From Buddleja alternifolia (lineage: Eukaryota > Streptophyta > Magnoliopsida > Lamiales > Scrophulariaceae): a DNA stretch of 64,000 bases. The stretch lies in NCBI GenBank assembly GCA_019426215.1, contig CM033397.1:31374480-31438479 (forward strand), written 5' to 3'. Made by a program: the position numbers and the translations under genes. The first letter of the stretch is position 1. The number at the start of each line of letters is the position of its first letter. Positions 50,738-60,725 of the stretch are shown here, in pieces. The notes under the pieces are model-generated. The model was not told where the DNA came from and searched no databases. It saw only the letters and a program-made list of their open reading frames with translations.

Positions 50738-51138
50738 GCGTTGTGAACATCTTCTTTCTTTATCACGTCCCAAACTTTGGTAGTTTTGCCGAGATTTACA
50801 CGTTCTACCTCAATGCCAGTATTAGGCAGAACAAGTAATGAAGAAACCAGAGAAGGAGTGAGGACAAAGGTCTCTTTTGCAGAGGGGAAGACGCAAGATA
50901 TGGAATTTCCGTCTTCAGAAATTTGACCATTGTAGAAAAAGTGGAGAGATTCTTCTTCAAAGTAGTTGAAAGTAGTAGTAAGCATGTCTTTCAAACCAGA
51001 TTTTTGAACGAGTGGAAGAATCGTTCGAAGAGGGAAGTTCTGGTTATCAAAAAGATAGTCCCAGTTAACCAAAAATCCGGCGTTAACTGTAACTGGTTTA
51101 GTTGCTTTCTTGGAAGATTTTGAAACTTTGGGTGCCAT
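50738..51138 (-). pseudogene. COP3 ORF2, N-terminal fragment
   Basis: It starts MAPKVSKSSKKATKPVTVNA and is open for about 130 residues: VNWDYLFDNQNFPLRTILPL, then FVLTPSLVSSLLVLPNTGIE. It is clearly the same protein as the COP1 ORF2 start, but without its stops. It is cut by the deletion that fuses it to the 3' LTR. Confidence 0.8.
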
Positions 51139-51969
51139 TGCTGAAAGTTGAAGCTTTTGAAGAAAATAGAGGAGTTTTTGCCTTTTGAGAGAAAAAGCTT
51201 TTACAGTAGGAAAGATTGGAACTGATAAAGGTTTTCTGTAAAAGTCTTGGTGAGTTTAAATAGAAGGTGAAAGTAACTCCTCAATTTACAGATGAATGAC
51301 ACGTGTTCAGAGGTTAATGACAAAAGGAATCTGAACCGTGTACATTTAATTTCGGATGTCAAAAAGTGTGGTAAAGTAGGGTACTATAACATTTTTCGGA
51401 TCCGCAATTAATTTGAAACAGTTTGAAAAAATTTGAAATTTTCAGCGTGAAGTGCACGCGCCTGATAGTGTACTGACACTTACTCAGACTCATGCAATCA
51501 CTGAACCGCCTCGGTTTAGATAGGAATCATAACCGTCAGTTCGATTTGATAGGCACGTGTGGGTAGTTGTCAAATCTGATCTTTTGGACTTATCCACACG
51601 TTATCTTTAGCGATGAAAACTATGCATGAATTTTTGAAATCGAGTTACTTAGCGTTAAAGTGGGGATCCTTTCAACGCTGAAGTCTTTTCATAAAATATT
51701 TCAATAAATGAATCAATTGCTTGGATTTATGAGAGACAACATTATTAGAGATTGATTTTGTCATGCATAAAAGATAAGAGCTAGTGATCAATGCTTAAGA
51801 TTTTGAAAGTCATTTTTGATCACAGTCGCTTGATACATTGAAGTAAGTACAATTTTAGAGTCCCCCCTAAAGTTGATGACTCATTTCAAATTTTGATAAA
51901 CGCTTTAGACATAAACATAAAGTGGATTCCCCTTAAATTATATGCCTATTAAATATGATGCTTTATGAT
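51139..51969 (-). promoter_or_regulatory. COP3 pol-ORF2 spacer with candidate internal promoter
   Basis: This is noncoding and alignable with COP1 30765-31636. On the - strand, ACACGTGTC occupies 51306-51298 and TATTTAAA occupies 51262-51255. The TATTTAAA starts 124 bases before the ORF2 ATG. G-box-to-TATA spacing is 44 bases, identical to COP1. Confidence 0.45.
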
Positions 51970-54900
51970 TTAAGCGTTTAAATCGATCATACCTAATTCA
52001 CTTCTCAAAGTGAGAAAGCGTTGTTCGTTGAGCGCTTTTGTGAAGATATCTGCCAGTTGTTTGTCAGTTCCAATGAAGTGCATGGAGATATCTTTCTTTT
52101 GAACATGGTCACGCAAGAAATGGTATCTAATGTCAATGTGTTTGGTTCTAGAATGAAGAACAGGATTTGGGTCATAGCTAAAGCACTTTGGTTATCACAA
52201 TGGATTGGGGTAGGACCTAGGATTATTCCATAATCTCTAAGTTGTTGCCTCATCCAAAGGATTTGTGCACAACAGCTTCTAGCGGCTACATATTCTGCCT
52301 CAGCGGTAGAAGTCGCTATGGATTGTTGTTTCTTACTATGCCACGAAACTAGTCTATCACCTAGAAATTGACATGTACCACTAGTACTTTTTCTATCTAT
52401 TTTGCATCCTGCAAAATCTGCATCTGAATAACCAATTAGTTCAAAAGAAGAATCATGTGGATACCATAAGCCCACATTTTGTGTGCCTTTTAGGTACTTA
52501 AGGATCTTCTTGGTAGCAATTAAGTGTGATTCTCTAGGATCAGATTGAAAACGTGCACACATGCAAACCGAAAACATAATATCAGGTCTACTAGCGGTAA
52601 GATAAAGAAGTGATCCAATAATACCCCTATAGTTAGTGATATCAATTTTCTTCCCACTTTCATCTTTATCTAACTTAAGCGTCTGGCTCATTGGAATTTT
52701 TGAAGATGATGCATTTTCCATACCAAATTTCTTAATCATATCTCTAGTATATTTAGCTTGGTTTATAAATATTCCATTAGGGAGTTGCTTAACTTGTAAT
52801 CCTAAGAAGAAAGTTAATTCACCCATCATGCTCATTTCAAATTGATCTTGCATCATTTTCGAAAATTTCTCACACAGTCGCTTATTAGTAGAACCAAATA
52901 TAATATCATCAACATAGATTTGGACTAAGAGAATATCTTTATTATGGGTAATTTTAAATAACGTTGTGTCAACGCTGCCTTTTGAAAAGCCTTTACCTAT
53001 AAGGAAGATAGAGAGAGTGTCATACCATGCTCTTGGTGCTTTTTTAAGGCCATAGAGTGCCTTATCCAGTTTGTAGACCATACTTTTGCCATGGTTGTTG
53101 ATGAATCCTGGTGGTTGCTCGACATAGACTTCTTCTTGGAGTTTACCATTCAAGAATGCACTCTTCACGTCCATTTGGTATACTGTGAACTTATTGAATG
53201 CGGCAAACGCTAGGAACATCCTAATTGCTTCAAGACGGGCTACTGGGGCATACGTTTCATCAAAGTCAATACCCTCTTCTTGACAATAACCCTGAGCGAC
53301 TAATCTAGCTTTGTTTCTTATAACAATGCCATCTTCATCCATTTTGTTCCTAAAAACCCATCTCGTTCCAATAACTCCTTGGTGAGTTGGTCTTGGTACT
53401 AGCGTCCAAACCTTGCTTCTTTCAAATTGGTTAAGCTCTTCTTGCATTGCTTCTACCCAACTTGAATCATTAAGCGCTTCATCCACTTTCTTTGGTTCCA
53501 TTTGAGATAGGAAACTTGCGAACATGGCCTCATTAAATGTAGCGGACCTAGTTCTAACAGGTGCTTCAATATTTCCAATTACTAGCTCTGGTGGATGATC
53601 TCTAAGCCATTTACGGTCTGGTTGGAACGGGTTAAGAGACTCTTGGTTGTTAATCGCTTGATTCTCATTTATCTCTTGCGTAGACGCTGCATCATTCACA
53701 GTCCCAATCTGTTCTTGATGATCATTCTCTTCATGATCATCAGCGATTCTGACATTATCATTTTTGTTAACCTCACGAGTATCCTTAGGAGGAAGTACAT
53801 GAATCCCATCATCCTCGTCATCACTATCATCACTAAGGTTGATTTGCGATGCTTGTTGGGAGAGATCTTCAATTCCTACATCATCAGAATTAACCTTACT
53901 CGGTTCTTGGTTAGCATCATCAAACACAACATGAATGGATTCTTCAACCTTCGATTTGATCTTATTTAAGATGCGAAAACTCTTTCCATTCTTGGCATAG
54001 CCTAGAAAGATTCCCTCATCTGCTTTAGGATCAAATGTCTTTAAGCTGTGAGATCCATTGTTATGAATGAAACATTTTGAACCAAATACATGAAAGTATG
54101 AAACGTTAGGCTTACGTCCCTTCCACAGCTCATATGGAGTCTTCTCATGTTGCTTGTTAATCATACACCGGTTCTGAGTGTAGCAAGTGGTGTTGATGGC
54201 TTCGGCCCAAAACCTTTGAGGCAGCTTGGACTCTGCTAACATCGTCCTTGCGGCTTCTTTAAGCGTTCTGTTCCATCGCTCAGCAACTCCATTCTGTTGA
54301 GGTGTTCTAGGAGCAGAATACTCATGAAGTATTCCTAAATCTATACAAAGCTTCTCAACAACTTGGTTAGTAAATTCAGTTCCTCTATCGCTTCTAATTC
54401 TTGTCACTTTTAGATCTTTTGAATTTTGCAATTGACGAATTAGCGCTGTGAGCTTGACACTGGTTTCATCTTTGGTTGCTAGAAATTCTACCCATGTATA
54501 GCGAGAGAAATCATCAACTATTACTAGCGAGTACTTTTTGCCACTAACACTCATGATTTGAATAGGTCCAAACAAATCTAAATGCAATAGTTCAAGAACT
54601 CTAGAAGTAGATAGACATGGTTTCTTTTTGAAAGATGACTTAACTTGTTTACCCATTTGACATGCATCACATAAGCGATTCTTTTGAAAGGAACCTTTAG
54701 GTAATCCCTCTACAAGATTTAGCGATATTAACTGAGAGATTGCCTTGAAATTGAGGTGATTCATTTTTCTATGCCATAACCAACCCAATTCATTTTGACT
54801 TTTAGCAACAAAGCACGTGGGGTTGTTATCAACTGTAGAATCCCAATCTATTAAATACACATTGTTTGTTCTTTTTCCTCTTAATTTAGTAGACTTAGTC

Positions 54901-55208
54901 TTAGCGTCGTTAACATAGCAGAAGTCGCTTGAAAATTTTACTTCAAAGCCTTTATTACAAAATTGACTAATGCTTAACAGGTTATGCTTAAGACCCTCAA
55001 CATAATAAACATCACTAATCATGATGTTCCCCCTATGCATGATACCTATACCTTTTGTTTTACCTTTTGAGTTATCACCGAATATAACTTGAGGACCGTT
55101 GGTAGCTTGATAGTAGACTAGAAGATTCTTGGAACCAGTCATGTGTCTTGACGATCCACTATCAAAGTACCAAATTGAAGTATCGGTGCTGGCTCTAGGT
55201 ACCTGCAT
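51970..55208 (-). pseudogene. COP3 pol, one frameshift from open
   Basis: It is open from [10 protein letters not shown] for 1,067 residues. Protease D16-S17-G18. Integrase zinc residues H146, H151, C180 and C183. Integrase triad D211, D274, E310 (DD35E). RT catalytic D680 (QMDVKSAF) and YVDD 765-768. RNase H D929/D931, E970 and D1005. A one-base loss near 52165 shifts the last 60 or so residues. The original end is ELGMIDLNA at 51970. The ATG is preceded by TAA in frame, so pol cannot be a readthrough of the frame upstream of the ATG. Confidence 0.9.
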
Positions 55209-55221
55209 TTAAAGGACAATT

Positions 55222-57465
55222 CTAATTCTTCTTAGGTACCCATGTTGTTTTGGGTCCTTCAGCGTTAGTAACCTTGGTTTGAATTAGAACTTTAGGAACC
55301 CATATTTGCCTGGTCTTCATTGTAGGAATACTGGCCTTCTTGGGTTTCACATTGTGTTGTGTGTGCTTTTTGTTCACCTTGTGCTGTGTGTGCTTTTTGG
55401 GTGTGTAATAATATCCTCGATTATAATAATAGTCATAATAATAGTCATAGTCATAATCATCATAGTATTGATGATATGATTTTGACTGTCTTGGATATTG
55501 ACGCTGGTAAGTCCTTGGCGCTGGCTTGGGTTGCACTTTTGGTGCTTGACGCTTAGCGCTTGATTCACAGTGATTAGACTTGTCCTTGACTTTTTGAGTG
55601 TTTGGATGAGTTTGTCTTTGTGAATCATTTGCCTTAGCCTTACCCTTGCCTGAGTCAGCTTTGGCTTTCTCATTTGGCCTCGTACCATTGTCGCTAGGTT
55701 CACTTAGCGTTTGACTCTGTGAACTTTTCTCAACAAAGATAACACCCTTTCCTTTGTTGTTTGCCATAACATTGGATTTATTTGGTTGTTTACCGAATTT
55801 ATTGCATCCTAAGCCGGACTTTTCACCAAATAATCTAGTTACCTTAGTCACATTATCCAACTTTCTAGAAGCTTTTGATAATGATGAGATAAGCTGCTCT
55901 AATTTAGCAAGTTTAGCGATCAAATCAGCTTCTCTTTTGACTATTATATCAAGATCGTTTTTTAACTGAATAACTTCACTCTCAAGTGATTTGTTCTTCT
56001 CAATGCACTGTTTCTGAACTTGCAACTCGGCTTTGAGTGTTACTTTATCACTTTTGAGCGACGAAATAATAGCGAGATCGTTTTGATATATTTTGGCGGA
56101 CTCTTGACAATCTTTATAATATTCTTTAACTTTGTCAAGTAATTCATCATAAGAGAGAGGATGATATAATTCATTGGTTACCTCTGGTAGCGAGTCGTCA
56201 GATGCTTCATCATCTCTTGCCATGAGACAAATCAATGCTGAGTCGCTTGTAGGCTCATCATCACTACTTTCGTCTGATGACTCCAAATCCTCTTCAGGTG
56301 CGGAGAATGGTTCAGATTCCGCTAGCAGACCTTGTTGGCGAAGGTTGCTCCTGAATTGGTTTCTATCCGCATAGTCTTGCCTTGAGGGCTTTGACACATT
56401 TGGATAAGGGCAATTTACCTGGTAGTGCCCTGGTTTCCTGCAATTATAACACAAATTAGTTTTCATTTTTTGTTCAGCAGTTAATCGCTTTGAGACTATT
56501 GGTGCTGAGAGATTCTGAGTGGGGGATGGAGGCGCTTGGTATGGAACTGGCGCTACTGGTTGAGGTGCAGAGTACACTGGCGCTTGATACTGAGGCGCTG
56601 GTGCTGGAGGAGGAGTTTGAAATGAATTCTGTCCAATAGGAGTTCTCTTCTCGTATCGTAGAAATTTCTTGAACTTCTTTACCAATAAGGCCATTTCCTT
56701 TTCTTCATTTGACTCAACCGGTTTGACCTCAATAACCGCTTTTCCCTTATTTTTGGTGGTAGCGATTAAAGCTCCTGATTCAATCGCTGAAGTCGATGTG
56801 TCGCTGACTTCACCTAATTCGAACTCAAATGCCTTTAACTCTGAAAAGACATGCTCTGGGGTAAGTGTCTCCAATGTTTGTGATTCTCTCATAGCAACAG
56901 TCTTAATTAAATACTTGCTTGGAAGACTTCTGAGAATCTTGTTGACCATTTCCTTGTTGGTCAATTCCTTGTCTAATGACGCTAACTCGGTAATAAGCAA
57001 AGTAAACCTTGCGTCTAGTTGTTCTAGCGTCTCATTGGGCTGCATTTTGAAATGCTCGAATCTTTGCATGGCTATGGAGAGCTTGTTCTCCTTCATTTGT
57101 GCTGAACCTTCACACACAATAGCCAATTTATCCCATATTTCTTTGGATGTCTTACATTGCTTTATCTTGTTGAACAATGCATCGTTATCTCCTAACGCTG
57201 AGTAAAGTGCACTTCGTCCAACATTATCCAGATTCGCTCTTTTTCGATCATCTGGCGTCCAATCTAGTTTATTTTTCTCGACATATCCATCTGGAGTGGC
57301 TTCATCGGCTTCAGGTGCTCGAGTTCTCATTTGCATGATTTTGATGGGGCCATCTGTAATAACATCACACATTTCATTATCACATGAGCATAAGTATGCG
57401 AATGCTCTAAGTTTCCACGAATCATAATTTGATTCTACCAACTTAGGCATTTTGTTAAAAGCCAT
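55222..57465 (-). CDS. COP3 gag, fully open
   Basis: 747 codons plus TAG. The capsid (UBN2-like) region is about residues 20-200. The zinc knuckle has C339, C342, H347 and C352 (CCHC). An acidic, Ser-rich segment is at 370-420. A long coiled coil lies around 430-530, a Lys/Ser-rich part follows, and then a Tyr/Asp-rich tract around 665-695 and KKHTQHKV/KKHTQHNV in tandem. It forms the virus-like particle and binds RNA by family knowledge. The 400-residue extension after the knuckle is unusual for copia and fits SIRE-type elements. The start is the first ATG after the PBS. Confidence 0.9.
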   Translation of the reverse strand: MAFNKMPKLVESNYDSWKLRAFAYLCSCDNEMCDVITDGPIKIMQMRTRAPEADEATPDGYVEKNKLDWTPDDRKRANLDNVGRSALYSALGDNDALFNKIKQCKTSKEIWDKLAIVCEGSAQMKENKLSIAMQRFEHFKMQPNETLEQLDARFTLLITELASLDKELTNKEMVNKILRSLPSKYLIKTVAMRESQTLETLTPEHVFSELKAFEFELGEVSDTSTSAIESGALIATTKNKGKAVIEVKPVESNEEKEMALLVKKFKKFLRYEKRTPIGQNSFQTPPPAPAPQYQAPVYSAPQPVAPVPYQAPPSPTQNLSAPIVSKRLTAEQKMKTNLCYNCRKPGHYQVNCPYPNVSKPSRQDYADRNQFRSNLRQQGLLAESEPFSAPEEDLESSDESSDDEPTSDSALICLMARDDEASDDSLPEVTNELYHPLSYDELLDKVKEYYKDCQESAKIYQNDLAIISSLKSDKVTLKAELQVQKQCIEKNKSLESEVIQLKNDLDIIVKREADLIAKLAKLEQLISSLSKASRKLDNVTKVTRLFGEKSGLGCNKFGKQPNKSNVMANNKGKGVIFVEKSSQSQTLSEPSDNGTRPNEKAKADSGKGKAKANDSQRQTHPNTQKVKDKSNHCESSAKRQAPKVQPKPAPRTYQRQYPRQSKSYHQYYDDYDYDYYYDYYYNRGYYYTPKKHTQHKVNKKHTQHNVKPKKASIPTMKTRQIWVPKVLIQTKVTNAEGPKTTWVPKKN

Positions 57466-57560
57466 AATGATATGTTTTGATAAAAAGATTTAAAGCGATT
57501 AAGTTTAGAAAGGTGGACCTAAACAAGCAGTTACGCTCGGAAACGCTTAGGTTTCTACTT

Positions 57561-57577
57561 CAACCGCTCTGATACCA
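57561..57577 (-). promoter_or_regulatory. COP3 primer binding site
   Basis: On the - strand TGGTATCAGAGCGGTTG, intact, two bases after the LTR end. Confidence 0.8.
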
Positions 57578-57597
57578 CTTGGTGGTCCCAAGTGGCA

Positions 57598-57667
57598 TAC
57601 GAAAGGGTCTAGAAGGGGGGGGTTGAATAGACCCTGAAGTCTTTTTCGACTTCACAAAATTTTCGTA
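57598..57667 (-). other. COP3 5' LTR putative three-way RNA junction
   Basis: On the - strand: TACGAAA/TTTCGTA outer stem, GAAGTC-GAAAAA-GACTTC, and AGGGTCTA/TAGACCCT with a C-run loop; all stems perfect. Confidence 0.5.
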
Positions 57668-58424
57668 TCACTTTAGAAATTTGAACGCTTGGAAAAACTG
57701 AGCGCTTGGGTCAGACGCTTCAGAATAGTTAACTTAGACTTAGTGATTTCAGCAGTTTACCAAAGTAGGGCAACGCTTAGATCGCTTAATCAGGGTTAGC
57801 ACAGCGGAAATAATGTTTAGTGTTCTTTTAGTTGAATTAATCGCTTTGCAATTTTACTTGTCTTTTTCAGAATAATATGAAGTGAATAATATAAGACAAT
57901 AAAATAAATGACACAATAATTTGTAAGGTTCACTGGGTGATGTAATCCCAGCTACGTCCTTCTTCTCCTTTTTCACTTGGAGGAAATTACTATGATGATT
58001 ATCAAAGGATCACACAGAAACTTCTACAAAATAGTAATGGATGAAAATGATCTTGGGCTCCTTGATCACACAGACTTCAGCACCAATGAAGAACGTCTTC
58101 TTCAAGTTTCTCTCACTCAGAAATACTGCCTGAAAGGTTTCAACAACTTTTCTCACTCAGATGAAAGGTTGAGGATTATCACTAGGGTTTTATTTGTTTT
58201 AAAGAAGATCACTAGGGTTTTATTTATTCAGTTGGAGTTTGGATTTTTTCTTTGGAAGATATTTGAGATATTTGTGACTGTCTGGAATGTAGATAGAAAG
58301 CTTGAAAGGTTTTGGCTATGAAATTTCTAAGCTTTTTCCAGAAAGAATGTACGTAGGATTTTTGGCAATAATTTCTCGTATATTCTTAATGTTGTTCTAT
58401 ATGTTTTGATTTTCTGGAGTAAGG

Positions 58425-58432
58425 TATTTATA
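58425..58432 (-). promoter_or_regulatory. COP3 LTR TATA box
   Basis: TATAAATA on the - strand, in the same context as the COP1 LTRs. Confidence 0.65.
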
Positions 58433-59085
58433 GGCAATTTCTTGGGATCTGTCTGTTGGACACATGTAGGAGCGTGCCTTTCACGTAGCGCGTGATTGTA
58501 CCTAAAATCTGACATTCCTGAAAATTCGCTGGAACCGATTGGACGGGAGCAGCTAAAACTCTGAAAGTTCTGACAGTCTGGTCAAAAGGAGGCTTGTCCA
58601 CAAGTCACAGTAGCTTATCACATTTAATGCTCTTATCAGGCATTTAATGCAATTTGAATTTATTTCCCGTTGGAAATAAATGTCCGTTGAATGATTGCAT
58701 TTAAGTCCTTCATGACTTGAGGATTTATTTCAGGTGAATCTTCTATAAGTCACTTGAGTATTTGAACGCTTGATTCATGAATCCTGAACTGCGGTCTCTT
58801 AGCGTTTGACAGGCGCTAAGAAGGAATCTTCATCTTCGGTTGACTTCAGACGCTGGTCTTCAACTTCTTCTCAAATAGACTCACCTAGAATTCTATTATT
58901 GATTCAGTCGCTAAGACTTAGTCTAAAATCTATGAGGATAAAAATTACAAGCCTAAACAGAATTACAAACTCTTTAAACGCTTTATACAATGATCTATGA
59001 AAGCATAAACTTACATTTTATTTGGGGTCTAACATTGAATCCTATCTTTTCATCATCAAAACATCTAACATGAAATTTCCTAACA

Positions 59086-59888
59086 GAATATTTATTAACC
59101 AAGCTAAATATACAAGAGATATGATTAAGAAATTTGGTATGGAAAATGCATCATGTTCAAAAATTCCAATGAGCCAAACGCTTAAGCTAGATAAAAATGA
59201 AAGTGGAAAGAAAATTGATATCACTAATTATAGAGGTATCATCGGTTCACTTCTTTATCTTACTTCCAGTAGACCTGATATTATGTTTTCGGTAAGCATG
59301 TGTGCACGATTTCAAGCCGATCCTAAAGAGTCACACTTTATTGCTGCCAAAAAGATCCTTAAATACCTTAAAGGCACACGGAATGTGGGCTTATGGTATC
59401 CTAGGGATTCTCCTTTTGAACTAATTGGTTACTCAGATGCAGATTTTGTAGGTTGCAAAATAGATCGTAAAAGCACTAGTGGTACTTGTCAATTTCTAGG
59501 TGATAGGTTAATTTCATGGCATAGCAAGAAACAACAATCCATAGATACCTCTACAGCCGAAGCTGAATATGTAGCTGCAGGAAGTTGTTGTGCACAAGTA
59601 TTATGGATGAGGCAACAACGTAGAGATTATGGAATAATCCTAGGTCCAACCCCCATTCATTGTGATAACCAAAGCGCAGCCATGACTCAAAACCCTGTTC
59701 TTCATTCCAGAACCAAACACATTGACATTAGATACCATTTTCTTCGTGACCACGTTCAAAAGAAAGATATCTCCATGCACTTCATTGGAATTGACAAACA
59801 ATTGGCAGATATCTTCACCAAAGCACTCAACGAACAACGTTTTCTCACTTTGAGAAGTGAATTAGGTATGATTGATTTAAATGCGTAA
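59086..59888 (+). pseudogene. COP2 pol, second part (end of RT and RNase H)
   Basis: It resumes with [20 protein letters not shown] directly after COP3 and the GAATA duplication. RNase H residues are visible in [15 protein letters not shown] and HCDNQSA. It ends ELGMIDLNA with the stop TAA. This half is open, so COP2 pol was interrupted by insertion and by the stops further upstream. Confidence 0.9.
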
Positions 59889-60725
59889 TCATTTTGTATC
59901 ATATTTTATTAGACATATAATTTATGGGGAATCCACTTAATTTGTGTCTAAAAAGATTTTCCTAACTGGTTTAAGATATCAAATTTAGGGGGAACCTTAA
60001 AATTGTACTTGACCATAACTTCAAGCGTCAATGATCAAAACTTTCAGATGCATGATCATCAACGCTCAGTATTACTTATGCATAAAATATTGGACGCTCA
60101 AATATAAAAGTATTTTCAATCCTAAGCGTCTAATTTTCATATACCAACAAGTGGTATATGAGTTAAGCATTGAATCAATTCCAATCAACTTTTAATATAA
60201 AAATATTTTCCTTACAAGCCATGCATAAAGTTTACAATTTTCTCTCGAAGTAGTGGGTAGACTCAAAAGTCTATTTTGTACTCTACTCGCACGCTTCTAT
60301 CACATCAAACTGGCGGGTAATCAAAAGTTTCTTTTTCAAAATGACGGTTCAGAAATAGCACGTGTTTGTGTATGTGTCAGTGTACAAACAAGCACATGCG
60401 TTACACTTTGAAAATGCCAAATGTTTTAAAATTTTTAACTCGGATGTCAAATCTTTATATATGAGAATTACCAAATGTAACTTCTCTCTATTACACAAAA
60501 CTCGCGTCCGCAGTTAATGAATTTATGGCTGAGATTCAAAAGTCGTTACACGTGTCTAAATCCTACAGAAACTAGAGAACACAAGTTTCAAAAATTCTTT
60601 ACTGTGTTATTTAAAATACAATCTCTGCAGAAAGACAATTCATTTTTACTCAAACATATCTGCAAAATTTATTCTCTCTCTCTCTCAAAGCAAAAGAAAA
60701 TCTCAGTTCATCCCTTTCACTAAAA
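59889..60725 (+). promoter_or_regulatory. COP2 pol-ORF2 spacer with candidate internal promoter
   Basis: No gene. ACACGTGTC lies at 60548-60556 and TATTTAAA at 60608-60615, 118 bases before the ORF2 ATG. A CT repeat is near 60672-60686. Confidence 0.45.

Larger units (their letters stand above)
50251..59085 (-). mobile_element. COP3: SIRE/Maximus-like copia element, youngest, nested in COP2
   Basis: Reverse orientation. 5' LTR 59085-57580, PBS, gag, pol, an ORF2 start and a cut 3' LTR (50737-50251). The target duplication GAATA (50246-50250 and 59086-59090) restores COP2 RT when the insert is removed. Gag is fully open and pol has one frameshift near its end. A deletion removes most of ORF2, the PPT and the U3 part of the 3' LTR. 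Confidence 0.92.
57580..59085 (-). repeat. COP3 5' LTR
   Basis: 1,506 bp; on the - strand it runs from TGTTAGGAAATTTC to GGGACCACCA. Confidence 0.92.

Noticed and set aside
56669..57205. 178-residue + strand frame opposite COP3 gag
   Set aside because: A shadow of the gag coding strand; similar shadows appear opposite the COP1 and COP2 gag genes.
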